From Phylloscopus collybita (lineage: Eukaryota; Chordata; Aves; Passeriformes; Phylloscopidae): a stretch of DNA of 64,000 nt. The number at the start of each line of letters is the position of its first letter. The stretch's first letter is position 1. Shown one piece after another: positions 46,401-58,380 of this stretch. The notes beneath the pieces are model-generated. The model had not been told where the DNA came from. It ran no database searches and saw only the letters and a program-made list of their open reading frames with translations. The position numbers and the translations under genes are program-made. The stretch is taken from contig JAJNNQ010000024.1 in assembly GCA_027886175.1 (NCBI GenBank), forward strand, positions 6,184,001 to 6,248,000, written 5' to 3'.

Positions 46401-49400
46401 ATCATAAAACAATTCTCTCTCTTTTCTCTGTTAAACTAAAGTTTCGTAGTCAGATGCTAAGCCTGTGTTTGAAGAAAGGAGGGGGAGAAAGAGAGAATAT
46501 TTCTGAAATACTCTGTAACAACTCCAACTCATCTGTATCATTCAATCAACTCCAATTCCCCTTTCCTCTCCACCTCTGTCCTGACATTATTTCTCTGGAC
46601 ACAGAAGAGTAGCAATAATACAGAGACAGGTTGGTGCTGCTCTGGCAGCTTCAGAATCAATTAATGACAAGAAAAAGAGCAATAAAACGAATAAAAATAT
46701 TTGGAATGCTCCTTTCCTTGAGACAGCAGATGTATCCTTTCTAGATGGGGCTGCTTGGGCAGCTACTGGAACTAATTTCTCTCCCAGGATTCAAATTTTC
46801 TATAGTAGAAGTTGTTTTCAGACAGATACTTATTTTTTTCCCCCCACTTCTCCTGTATGTTTTAAAAGAAAGCTCATATAAAGAAAAGAACGGGCTGTAC
46901 ACCAGTAAGTAATTTAAAGATCAATACTTTAAAAAAAAATAAAATAATAACACACAAAAAAATTGCAGCCAAACTTGCCCTGTGCAATATTACTCAGAAA
47001 TCTGCAGAGCTATTCCAGGGATTAAAGTAACCGCAGAGCTTGCATTCTGAGTCACACACAGAGCTCTCCTTCTGCCAAAGTGCTTTAGGGCTTTGGCATC
47101 TCCTGCTTTCATGTAACGGGGTATCGCGCCCTGCAGCTTTATCCCCTCTGCTCACGGCTCTGCTCAGAGAAATCCCCGGGCTTTGCTCTCCCTGCTTGTC
47201 ATGGGAGGCAGGAATGTGTGCAGGGAGGCTGGAGGGATGAGCAGAGCCAGGGGGAAGGGCTGGCCCGTCCCTGTGCCAGCCGCTGGAACTCCCTGATCCA
47301 CTGCTGATCCCTTCCATTGATCCCATAAACAATCTTCTGAATTGTTCAAAGTGTCTCACAGGCGCTTTGCAGTTGAGGCATTTGTATCTGGGGTGTAAGA
47401 ACTGTTCACTTCTCTTTCTTCTCTGTGAAGGCTTTCGTGTCTCCGGCAGTAGCAGATTCATTAGGTCAAACCCTATAAACAGTAGGTGCTGTAGGTTAAA
47501 GTTCACAATAGACAGGTGTGAGACTCCTTGAAACATTTCTTTACCTCACATTATTGCCCTGAAGCAGGTATCTACATAGCCAGGAACTGAGTTAACATGT
47601 GCTGGTATTCTTAAATGTATTAGTGGGATTTAAAGCCAGACACGGAATTTGGATTTACTTAAGCAACGGTGAAACTACAACCAACCATCAAATTTCTGTC
47701 ATTTCTGAAGCTCATGGTGTTTCCCCCCCTTCCAGTCTTTTTCTGTTTATTATGTTACCACAAATTAAGACTAGAGAATTGAATTGACCCATGAGCAGGT
47801 TATTACACACCCAGAAACATTACACTGACTGCACCTTCTCCTTAACTCTTCAGTAGGAAGCACACTCGTGTGCCAAATGTGAGCACACTTCCTCACTGTA
47901 TTACCCTGTTTGTCTTAAAAAAAATACAAAGGTGGTGTCCATCTTTGTATCCACTGAGATACACCACTCTCAGTGGTGGAACAGAGGGCTGCACTCAGGC
48001 AGGAGTCCCACTGTTCCCATCTTCCACAACAACTCCATTTCTGCTGCATGCGAGGAGCGTGGGTGATTTACTCCCTTTAAACACCATCTCTGCTCTCACA
48101 CACGCATTCCAGAGCCAGGAAAGTGTCACTGCACTTGGAACCACATGCCTGGGCTTGTCAGCAGGGGTTTTGTGGCGCAGGTTTGGCTGGACCCTTAGGA
48201 GAGCTGCCTTCCCCCAGGCTTGGGTGACAGCACAGGCTGCCCGGCTGGGAATGTGTCAGAGTCAGCTCAGGGTCCTGCAGGGTCCCCAAAACAGTTTTGG
48301 TTTCCCTTGAGCTGGAGATTCAAATCTCCTCGAATGATCTCTGTTTTCATTCCTCTCAGAGTGCTGGGAGGCTAAGTCTGGTTTCTTTTTCAGTATGGAC
48401 TGAAAAGAGGCATAAAAGCTGCTGCTGCTGCAGTCAAATGCAGAACTTGGCGCCTGCTGGTTCTCAGAGGTACCTGAGTTCAGCTGGAGTGATGAGGATT
48501 GCTCCTGTAAATTGTAATTAAGCCAGATTGTATCAACAACTGCTTTATAAACATTAGCTGGGTAGATGAAAGAGAAATTCCAGTTAGCAGGAAAATATTT
48601 TGCTTTATTTTGGGGGGAAAGAGCTTTATCACACGTCAGTGTTCTCTGCAGAACATTACAAATGGATATTGGCTGTGAAAATTTTTTTTTTCTTTCTTTT
48701 TTCCTCTCTCCTTACCCCCTTATTATTTTAAGTTTTGAAAATTAATCCTTTCCAAGAAGCTGATGTGGTTTTGGTTTGTTTTCTTCTTTATGTAGAGTCA
48801 GTAGACAACTGAGTTATTTCACACTTGGGGAGCCAAATTTTGTCTCCTATTGCACATGTTCCAGCATAAATTTGGACCTCAGATGTTTTAACAAGAGTAC
48901 TGCAGGCACAGGCTGTAGAAAATAACACTGGAGTTTGTCTAGGTACTCTAGGGAGATAATACTTTCCAGGATGGGAAATCATTTCACCTTCAGTGACTTG
49001 TTTTGGAGAAGCAGACCTGTTTAAAACATCCAACAGATTTAGAGAACAGAAGACGTGGTTTGAGTGCTTAATGGAAGGCTGAGGGGAACTTTAAAGCCAT
49101 CCTCTTCAAAGGCAAACCAAACCTCTGGCATAAATCAGAGGAGCTTAAACAGTGCTAAAGTTATTGTTGAGGGTCACCAGTGTCCCAGTGACGCTCCTTT
49201 GCTCTGGCCTGGCTCTCCCTCACCCCCAGGATGCATTCTAAAGACCATTTCAGTATGAGAAATCCATTTCTTGCTCCACAGAGACAGAAATGAGGGGAGG
49301 CAGGGAGCTGTCTGTGACCAGAGCTGGGGCAGTACAGTCCCTCCCAATACAGGAGATTTTGAGAGATTATGTATTTATGGACAATAAATTTATAAATACA

Positions 49401-51697
49401 TTTATTTTTTATATGTGTATGCCTGGATTTAGCTGCGAGCTAAATGCCTTTAGCTTGTAGTTTGGCCCAAAGCAGCCTCTTTCATGGTGGTGGTGCAGAG
49501 ACACCTTTCAGACAAATCCATCTGCCACTTTGTGCTCAGCAGTTGCTCAAGCACAGCCCAAAGCAGGCAAGGAGATGCTCTGGAGATGCTGGGGAGGACT
49601 CTGAGGGGACTCTTGTTTTCTCTGCATGAACTGGCTCCCACAAGACAGCATTCAGCAATGGATGAACAGATGGACCCCAGTGTAAAACTTTATCTGGATA
49701 ACGGTGCCTTTGCCAGCTTGGAGTTTTTATCATTTTTGAAATTATTTTTTGCCTTTTTTTTTTTTTTTTTTTCCTGAAGTTTTTTCTGCTAGGAATAAGA
49801 TGGTCTCCCACTGGGATGATTAAAAGCAGTTGGCTGCCTCTGAAGTGGGCACACCATATAGTCTAGCACAAAATGCTCTGAGAAAGCTTGTGCTTGTCTA
49901 TCTGCTCTACTACTCCACAAATTAAAAAGCAAACAAACAAAAAAGAGCTGCAGCTCCCCCTCCCCAGCCATGTTTACCTAGAGAAAGCCATGCTGAATAT
50001 TGAAACTCTTGAATTTTTTCGACATCACTCTTAAAGCTGAGCAGTGGTCATTTGGGCTTAGCTTCTTTCAAATGTGCTAAAAGAATTTTTTTTTTTTTCT
50101 TTTTTTTTTTTTTTTGCTATTGAGGCTTAAAAATCTAAAGCAAAACACAGAGATTGTTGAGAGAGTATGGATTTTGGTCCACTTCTCTGGTGACTGTGCC
50201 AGAGAAGTGCAAGATTTTTGTGTTTATGTGTTTACTTTAGAAAAATTCCTTGTTTTGAGGATATGCAAATGCAGTGCTACACAAACCCGTGGAGGACTCT
50301 ATTTGGAGTAATGTTTGCCTATTAAAAATAAGCATACAGTATGTGCTCTCCTTCTAGACCTGTATTCTGGCACCTTCAATGTGAAATGGAGTGAAAATCA
50401 CAGCCAGCTATTCAACACTAGGAATGCAAGGAGGTGAGGTGCCAAAACAGAAGTTAAGGCCACGTGATTTGTGGAAATACTTTCATTAAAGTTGTCCAAG
50501 GAGTCCTTGTGAGGAACCCTACAAACTGTGACCTGTCTGTACCAGGGGGATCAGCCCAGTGGCTTGTGGCACTCCTGACTCTCAGGGGCAACAAATTATT
50601 CCCAGTTTGGTGCACAATGCAGAAATTATCCATGCTTGCTTGAGCACCCAGCTGCATTTGGTGATACAGAATATCTTATGGAAGATACCTGGAAAATCAG
50701 TAGTACCCAGGCCATTTTCACAGCAGAAATTTCTAATGCCAGTATGAATTGCTCAGCTGTGCCTCACTGAAAGACACAGGCTTTCATGTCTGGGTGATGA
50801 ACCAGGGAGACCAAGTTTGGATCTTAAATGTGAGCCTAAGGGATTAAAAAAAACCCAAAACAAACCCTCTCTGGGGGCTGATCAGAATGTAGTCAGGGCA
50901 CTGGAAGCCCCACAGGCTGGCTTCAGTGGGGTCAGGTCAAAGTACCAGTGAGTTTTGGCCTGCATTGAACCCTGTGCTATTCAAATATCTGTACCTGAGA
51001 TAATCTGCTTGTGCTCTGAACCAACACAACCTGCAGCTGCACCTGTTTTTTGGCCGGCTTGAGAGTAAAACTTGACCTTTTAATTTTGCTTGGAATGGAC
51101 TCTGGTCAGAACTGAGAGATGTTTTCTCCTCTCCCGGTCTCTGAAGGCTGTTAAAATGCATAATATAATGTTATGAGCATGATGATAAAATTTAGTATGA
51201 GGCCATTGTCAGACATCTGAGGAGAGACAGCAGTGTAACTGTCCCAGTTCAAAGGTATTTGGAATTTTCTGTGGATTAGCTTTGGTCCCAAAACGCTCTG
51301 TTTAAAAGACCAGTATGTTTTTTTCTCTCTGTACTTCATAGCATGACACTGGCTCATAACACAATATATTTTAACCATGAGAGGGAAGAAAAAGACCACT
51401 TTTGCTAAGCCACAAGCATTTTGTACAGAGATATGTTTTGATTCAGCTGCCTTCATCCACCCCAGACTATAATTTGCTTTGCTGCGAGCTCTGCAGGGCT
51501 ATGCACAACATGTGTGTATTTTTGGATAGTTATTTCAAAACAATCTTTAAAGCTTATAGGAGGCAACTTTGAATTTGAGTGGGGGAGAGAAAAGGAGACA
51601 GCGATTTGGAAATAATCATGGTGCATGCCCAGTTAATGGTTTTGCTCAGAATTCTAGAGATGGCTCTAAAGACCCACGTGGACTTGGGCTGGGTCAC
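43478..51697. other. Intergenic region, no gene seen
   Basis: AT-rich DNA with T-rich runs (48687-48703, 49755-49771, 50088-50115), a G/T-rich tract (45683-45736) and a perfect TEAD-type ACATTCCA at 46283-46290 followed by TAATTAG. The open frame at 47870-48310 (146 codons) has no recognisable domain. Confidence 0.7.
45683..45736. repeat. G/T-rich low-complexity tract
   Basis: GTTT and G/T runs on the + strand, one of several with the same strand bias. Confidence 0.85.
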
Positions 51698-51699
51698 TT

Positions 51700-51905
51700 T
51701 TTCACAGAATGCTTGACATTAGAAAGGACCCCTGAATGTCACCTTGTTCAGCCTTCCTGCTCAAACAGCATCACCTGAGCTTCACTGCTCAGGGCTCTGT
51801 CCAGACAACTTTTGAATATCTCCAAGGTGAAAACCTCCACAACCTCTCTGGGTTTCTCAGATCGGGAGGAAACCAGCCAAGGTCTTTTTCCAATGCTTGG
51901 GATTT
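51700..51905 (-). mobile_element. CR1 LINE 3' fragment
   Basis: Inverted relative to VGLL3. It starts with CACAGAAT, the complement of the CR1 terminal repeat, then the TTAGAAAGGACCCCTGAATG block, CTGCTCAAACAGCATCACC, TTTTGAATATCTCCAAGG and CCACAACCTCTCTGGG, all typical of the CR1 3' end. It fades after 51905 at a T tract. No coding capacity. Confidence 0.85.
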
Positions 51906-52067
51906 TTTTTTTTTTTTAAGTTTTAAAACATGTCCTTCCGTTAGGCACTCAAGCACTTCCTTACTTTTAAGGAATCTGTCAGAGATGCCCATTGTCAGGC
52001 ACACAGGCCATGTCCAGAGGTAGCATCAGCAGTTCAAGTCTGTGTGAAATATTTTGGCTGCTTGCCC

Positions 52068-52203
52068 TTTTTTTTTTTTTTTTCTCTCACATATTTAATC
52101 ACCACTTTTTTGGTTTGTTTTTGGTGGGTTTTTTTTGTTTGTTTTTGCTTTTTTTGTTGTTGTTGTTTGGTTGGTTTTTTTTTGCTTGTTTTTGTTTGTT
52201 TTG
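52068..52203. repeat. G/T-rich tract, left of LTR
   Basis: Runs of T, GTTT and GTTG on the + strand. The tract resumes on the other side of the LTR at 52526. Confidence 0.85.
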
Positions 52204-52525
52204 TGAAGTACTACCCTCCTGCCTGCCCCCCTGGCTGCTGTGCTAGCTCAGATTCTGGGCAACTTTGGGGGAGTAGACTTCAAGAATAGGGTGTAAAAGA
52301 TTCAAAAGAGGCTCCTACCTCCGGGGAATGTTCTTCTTGAAGGAAGTCCCAGAGGCAAAAGAGAAGGAACAAGGAAGAGCAGGGGTTTATCTAGACTCTC
52401 TGCCCCAGGGCAGATAGCTGGCCATGAGCCAATTGGTCAGAGATAGGGGAAAGGTAGGATTAAACTAAAAGGTTACAGCTTTAGAGGGTCTCTGGGGAAA
52501 AACCATTCCCCAGAGGGATACAACA
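52204..52525 (-). mobile_element. Solo LTR, family 2 copy B
   Basis: 322 bp. On the minus strand it starts TGTTGTATCCC and ends ACTTCA, with a TATA-like TCTAGATAAACC near 52384-52395. It aligns along its length with 17913-18211: the same GCTAGCTCAGA, AAAGAGGCTC and CAGAGGGATACAA blocks. The right flank is GTTTGT; the same six bases occur at 52194-52199 with four extra G/T bases before the LTR, so the duplication is blurred by the G/T tract in which it sits. Confidence 0.75.
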
Positions 52526-52774
52526 GTTTGTTGTTGTTGTTGTTGGGTTTGGTGGTTTTTTTTTGGTTTTTTTTTTGTTTGTTTGTTTGTTTGTTTTTGG
52601 GTTTTTTTTGGTTTTTTGCTTTTTTTGTGTTTGTTTGGTTTTTTGGGTTGTTTGTTTGTTTGTTTGTTTTTGTTTGGGGTTTTTTTGGGGGGTGGTTTGT
52701 GGTTTTTTTTTTGTTTTTTTTTTTTTTTTTTTTGGTTTTTTTTTTTTTTTTTTGTTTTTTTTTTTTTTTTTTTT
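52526..52774. repeat. G/T-rich tract, right of LTR
   Basis: About 250 bp made almost only of G and T on +, with repeated GTTT and long T runs. It creates artefactual Phe/Gly/Val-rich (+) and Lys/Gln/Asn-rich (-) open frames. Confidence 0.9.
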
Positions 52775-52975
52775 GTTATGTCCTGGCTTTCTGGATTAGC
52801 AGAGAGACCTTCTTGCAAACGGGAGCTGAGGAGCTCTGTGTGCATGCTCACGGGTGCTGGGCACAAATTAGGGGGAGTGTGGGAAAGGAGGCCCCCGAGG
52901 AGCAGCTGCTGTGCCATGTGCGTGACCGGGCTGGGAAGGGGGAAGGCAGGTGGTTTTCTGATCAATAAACCTCGT
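52775..52975. other. Possible old LTR-type fragment with poly(A) signal
   Basis: GC-richer block starting TTATGTCCTGG, with a 23-bp core (52789-52811) repeated at 53860-53882 and an AATAAA at 52964-52969. It might be the edge of a further LTR on the + strand, but paired termini and target duplications are not visible. Confidence 0.3.
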
Positions 52976-53099
52976 TTCTGGCCAGAGCCATCCCCTGGAT
53001 GCAGTTATGGATTATGTCCCCTGCACATCATGTGGATTTATGCCTCTATCCCCACAGGAGGCTCGGACTGCAGTGAATTATACTTGCATAGCTACAGTG

Positions 53100-53400
53100 T
53101 GGTTCAAATTATCTGAGTAGACAAGACTTATTTCCAGTTTTTAATGAAACAATGGGGACAGATCCAAACCCTGTCAAAATTAATGATGGGAATCCTGTGG
53201 GCTCCTTTCCATTTATTCAAGAGCCACCTAAGAAGGCACTTTACCCTATAGAAAGAATTTTAAATATAATTTTCTATGACTTGTGGGCTTATTTTCCCTC
53301 CAAGGTCAGTGGAGAGGACCCCCATTATTACTTTTGGGAGGTGGCTCAGATACTAGCATTGGATGTGAATTATTTGAAAATGTAATTAGGAAATACATCA
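53100..53400. promoter_or_regulatory. Candidate conserved noncoding block
   Basis: Repeat-free complex sequence with AAAATTAATGATGG and several AT-core sites, containing a 77-codon open frame (53152-53385) without a known domain. A noncoding element is the more likely reading. Low certainty. Confidence 0.2.
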
Positions 53401-53844
53401 CTTCAGCCTTTTTTTTTATTGTAAACATACATCACTGTAACATGGCACTGTTATAAAATGAATACCCAATATTCTGGAAATATGGAACAATCCCATTTGT
53501 TTTAAGAACAGAAGGCAGGCAACTTTTCTTCAGGATCACAAAAATATGCCGAGAGCATGCTTTACATTAAATTCTAGAGTCAGTGGGTCTAGGCCCACGG
53601 ACACATGGCCGGGGGTGTGGCTGTTGGATGTGCAGCCTCTGGAGATGGCAGCAATTTGGGAGGCTGATTAATGAAGACAGGCACCTTGAGAAGTAAAACC
53701 ATCCTTTTCCCTCAGAGTCTGGTAGGTTTTGTTTTTTTTTTTTTTTTGAAGCCATCTGTACAGCTTGTGTGCAGTGTTTTGTACCACCTGCACGGGCCTT
53801 TAGAAATACCTGTCCTTGTTGTGTCCCAGGGGACATGAGGATCT

Positions 53845-53887
53845 AATAATGCCCTGGCCTTCTGGATTAGCAGAGAGACCTTTGCAA
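53845..53887. repeat. Second copy of a dispersed repeat of about 43 bp
   Basis: Shares 23 identical bases (53860-53882) with 52789-52811 and weaker similarity on both sides, in the same orientation and 1.07 kb apart. Confidence 0.7.
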
Positions 53888-54404
53888 TTTGCTCTCCATA
53901 ATCTGGTTTGCTGTTTTTCAAACCCTTCCAGTGCAAAAGAAATCGCTGCCCAGGTCAGAAATCAATGGCTTTTTTTTTGCATAAAGGCTTAGCTATCCAA
54001 CACTCTGAGTCCTTTTGTGAGTTAGAAGTTTAAACTGTTATTTGCCTGACCCAAGACAGAGACTACTTGAATCTGAGTGTTTGTAGCAGATTTACTTGAC
54101 CTGGTGTTTCCTCTTTTGCTATTTGTCACCTTTGATTTTCTGCTTTTTCCTTGTTTCGGTGCTGGGTACCAAACCAATTATTTTTGGGCAGTGGGTCCGA
54201 TGAATACAGTTTTCCTTATGCCAGCACAGCTGGTGGCTGGCCCTCTCCTAGAAAATGGTCATTTGTCAAAATAAAAGCATTTAGCAGAGATAAGTTTCAG
54301 ACCTTGTTGGGGTTGGGTGGGTTGTATAGCATTTTTTGACTAAAACACTCTATTTGTTTGCCCAAAATGCAAATCCACCATTTCTTCTTTCCTTCTGCCC
54401 TTTG

Positions 54405-54610
54405 TTAACCTGTCTCTAATTGAAAAAGTAGTGACAATTCAGCAAAAGTGGGCCTTGTTTGAACCAAATGGATATGTAATTTGAGGCCAGACTAATTAAT
54501 TATTTTCGGGACTTTCTTTTTTATGAAAAACTGGATTTCTTTCAGCCTGACCCCACGCTAATGGCCAGTGTCAAAAAGGTTGAGCTGACAGGCATGCCAG
54601 CTTCCAGGTG
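54405..54610. promoter_or_regulatory. Candidate conserved noncoding block
   Basis: Repeat-free AT-rich sequence with CTCTAATTG and ACTAATTAATTATTTTC homeodomain-type cores, directly before the ERVL-type LTR. Evidence is motif texture only. Confidence 0.25.
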
Positions 54611-54740
54611 CTTCTCTTTCCCTGAAAGCCATTTGTCTGGTGCCATGGTGATTTCCTGAGGCAACAGCCTGGCTGGGACCCTGCAGAACCCAGCAAATGG
54701 TCTTCTCCTCATGCAGGTGCTGCCAGGACAAATGATAACT

Positions 54741-55336
54741 TGTGCTGGTTTGAAAGCAAAACCAGTGAGACTCCCAGTCAGAGATGCAGTTTAATAGAAG
54801 AAGAGAGGAAAAAAAGGTGAAATAAATGGAATGATATAACCTAACACCCTGTTGGTCAGGGTGTTTGAAGCAGTCTGGAAATCCTCCTGGAGCGGCAGAT
54901 GTGGTTCCGCTGGAGCAGAGATGATCCTGAGAGAGAAGGGTCTGGTGATGATGAGAAGGGTCCAGTCTTCCTCCAGGAATCCAGATGAGATGTTCTTGTC
55001 AAAGCAGTGATTCCTGTAGAAACCCCTGGTAGCTCTTGTCTCCTCTGAGAGTTCAGTGGATAGAAGCTGCTTGTGATGTCTCAAACCCTGGATTATATCC
55101 AGGTGGGAATGCTTGGCTCCTCCCCCTGGGCAGAGCATCTCACAATGGGATGATTTCATCCTATCAGTCATGCAAATGGGTCCTTGATGGCCCATTAAAC
55201 AGAGATAACGTCTTCGGGAAGGCATTGTTGGGCTCATTAACAGAAGATAAGGAGAACACTGCCCCACCTTGGCTCCAACGGCTCATGGGGATAGAATACA
55301 TACCTTGGGCACAATTTTACATTGTAACCTAGGACA
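54741..55336 (-). mobile_element. Solo LTR, ERVL-type
   Basis: 596 bp with perfect 5-bp target duplications TAACT (54736-54740, 55337-55341) and canonical TG..CA ends: + strand TGTGCTGGTTTG to CCTAGGACA. Read on minus it starts TGTCCTAGG, has a TATA-like GGATATAATCC (complement of 55089-55099 region) and ends with ATTAAA then AACCAGCACA. A 9-bp hairpin (54843-54865) lies in the downstream half. The 5-bp duplication and the TGTGCTGGTTTG end are those of ERVL-type LTRs common in songbirds (recalled). No internal region remains. Confidence 0.9.
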
Positions 55337-57916
55337 TAACTCCAGAAGCTTTGGGACAGAACACTCAAAAGCTCCTGTCCACCCTGGAGCAGGGGTGAGC
55401 TCAAGGGTGAGCGTGATCCTGGGCAGGCATTGGTTCAGGCTGTCCTACACAAACTGCTGTAGCACCTTGCCTGGGGGAGAAGGCTGTGCTGAGAGGTTGT
55501 GAGACCCAGCTACAAAAGCCTTGTGATGTCCTGTGCTAAAGCTACAGCCAGGACACAATTTCCTGCTGAGAAATTGCAGATTATGGCAAAAAATCCCCCA
55601 AACAAACCCAGAGCTCTCCTGTGCTGTGGCCTCAGTTCCTGCAATGATGTCTCAACACCAGCACCTCTGATTTGACTCTGGGTCTGCCTCCTTCACTCCT
55701 TCTGTGCCCTGCCTGCACAGTTCTTCTTGAGGAGAGGATGAGGCTCAAAAATGAGCAAAGGAGGCAAATTCATTGCTGATTTAATGTAACAGTCCTCTGG
55801 GGAGGGCCACACCTGGTGGTAGTGGCCTTTGGCCAGGAAAAGGGTTTAAATGTAACCACAGCCTTGCCCATGCACTTTAAAATCCCATCTGAAATGAGTG
55901 AGGGTTATCCCTGAGAGTGCTGGGAACTCCCAGACCCTTGTGCCACCCTGTGAATCAGAACCAAGCCCAGCAGCCAGCTCCTCCTCCTCCTGCCTCCTCA
56001 CTGTGCAAGCATGGGAGGATGGCAGGGAAGTGAAGCAACAACCATGTGTCCAAAATGTTTCTTCCTCTGAGGGGTCATGTGTTGAGGAGAGGAGGTGCCA
56101 CAGTGAGATTTCCAGAGAGCAATATGGAGAAAAGCACATTAAAAAGGCCCCTCTGAGGTGACAGATCAGAATTGAGCTGCACTATAAAGCAGCTGCACAG
56201 GCACCTTAAAATGGTGTTTGGTTATAGCAGGAGTGGCTTCTTTTTACATCAGTCAGTCCCTCACTTGTTCTGTCTGTGTGGCTTCTGATTAGCTTGGCTT
56301 TTATGGAAAAAAACAAGTTACTAGTGAATAGTTAGTTCTTTCTAATTAATTTTGTGTATGATTTTCATATTGATTTCATCAGTTGACAGTTAAGGCCCTT
56401 TAAGTGTAGGCTTGGAGTCTTTGCTTTTTTGTTATTATTTTCTTAGCAACTGAATTTGTTAAAGCAGTCCATGGGGAATGGGATATTCATCTTTCAAATT
56501 TACAAACCAACCTCTTGGGATCCCAAGGGAGCTCTTTCCTGGAATATGTGGTTAACATGCATTCTTCTCTTCCCAAGGTCTGTGCTTTAGGGTGGGAGAA
56601 AAACCCATGTTAAGATGACATATTATTTTATTTCACACATGTCATGCATGCACCTTTATTGCATATAGCATTGACAGCTTTGTCAGAGAGTCCATCAGCT
56701 CTCAGGCAAGTCTGACTTCCTTTAGTGGCTCCTTTGTGCTCTTAAATCTCAGAAATTAAGTATGCAACAAGTTGAACACTGGAGTCCTAGGTTCCTGCTG
56801 CCACCTGTTATGGACTTGAAATTCCTCAGCACAGCTACTTGGTGTTTAACAAAACAACAACAACAAAAAAGGTAATTCAGCCTGGCAGCTAAGCACCTGT
56901 AGTTAAAAATCCTGTTCTATGCAATGTCTTTACCATGGGAGCACCTGAGTGCTCTCCCCAGTCAGAAATGAACCAGATGACCTCTGTTAGTCAATTTAAA
57001 GTCGATAAAGTTCTGTTACCATCTTTTCCTTTAGAAAAAAAGGCTGATGTATTTACTCACCTGATGGCTTGTTTTTTAAGCTCTGTATCTGTACAGACCC
57101 ACAAAAGTGCCAGTGCCTTAGGGTTGCTGTCAGCATGGACTCAGCTGCCACTGACTGAATTGAATGGAATTTTGTCCTGAACCTGGCAAAGATTCTGGCA
57201 AAGAACACCTATTCAAGTGCTGTCAGGGCCAAGTAGAGCTTCTGATAGCAAATGAGAACACAGAGGAAAAACTTGAGTGCATAGGTGGACCCAGGCCCAA
57301 CCTTGGAAGGGTTGTCATGGAAGGGAAGACTTAAAACTTCAGGATTCTTGGAGAGGCAACTGGAGACAATCTCAGGTTTTGCCAGTTTCTTTTGAGGTTA
57401 CTTGCTTCTCATTCTGCTAAATTCCACATCTGTAATCTTGTATGGAAAGGCAAGAACTGGTGTAATTGGAGTCAGATCATTGCTGGTGAGGAGCTGATGG
57501 ACTCTCTGACCTACCACAGTCTCTTACAGGCAGTGCTGTGTGTCAGACAGGAATGCAGGTCCTGGACCTGTGGTCTGTCCTTCAGGATCTCTTGGTGCTC
57601 ACCCTCAGCCACTGAATACAGCCCTGCAGCAAAGGATATTTTCTTTTTCTTGCAAACAGAACTCTTTCTGCTCGGGTTTGATTCTGGCCAATTCTTTCTG
57701 TTCAGTGTGATGATCTCAACCTGGCACCTGTGGGTAATGGGGATTAAACTCTGAGCCAAGTTACTGCAGGATTCCAGAAACATCCTTGAATCACTGCTCT
57801 TCTCCCAGTTCCCCTGAAACAGAGCAGTAAAGTAATTGAGGAAACCAAGAAGGGCTTTGAGAGCTCATCCCATGGAGCTTGTGAACCTGAACCAGAATAA
57901 ACTGAACACTCAACCA

Positions 57917-57937
57917 CCTCCTCCTCCTCCTCCTCCT
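57917..57937. repeat. (CCT)7 microsatellite
   Basis: Seven uninterrupted CCT units. Confidence 0.95.
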
Positions 57938-58254
57938 GCTGAGGGAGGAACATTGTGCAATGCTCAGCCATCCTCTGTGCTGCAGCTGTTGCGTGGGGAT
58001 ACCAGAGCAGCCCTTAATTACTCTGCTGGCTGCCCAAATTCTAGTATAAGTTTGGATTTCATCCCTGCTACTGCAGGGATTAACCCAGCCCTAGGAGCCA
58101 GTCTTTGCCACCTTTGCTCACATTGACTCATATTTTGGAATAGATGGGAACTACTCAGGATGAGGAAATTCAATAGAAACAGGCCTGGCTATGTAGTCAC
58201 AGTAATTTACATAGGAGATTTGGCTTCAGGCATTCCCTGTATCCTGGAAATGTG

Positions 58255-58380
58255 AAGAAAATACTTGCTTTCCTTTCAGTGAAAAGCATGTTTATCAATT
58301 ACCGCAGTTTAAAGCGAGTCATTAACTTTCCCTGGGATCACAGAGGACCAGCTGCTTGTTTTAGGCTGATTTGATGGGAA
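58255..58380. promoter_or_regulatory. Candidate conserved noncoding block
   Basis: Short repeat-free block around ATCAATTACCGCAG and AAAGCGAGTCATTAAC with retained CpGs. Motif texture only; low certainty. Confidence 0.2.

Noticed and set aside
47870..48310. 146-codon open frame
   Set aside because: No known domain, no splice context or conserved pattern; within chance for this length of DNA.
52465..52968. Lys-rich (-) and Phe/Gly-rich (+) open frames of 140-180 codons
   Set aside because: Translation of a G/T-only low-complexity tract.
53152..53385. 77-codon open frame with a protein-like composition
   Set aside because: No matching family recalled, no upstream or downstream exon signals; more likely a noncoding element.
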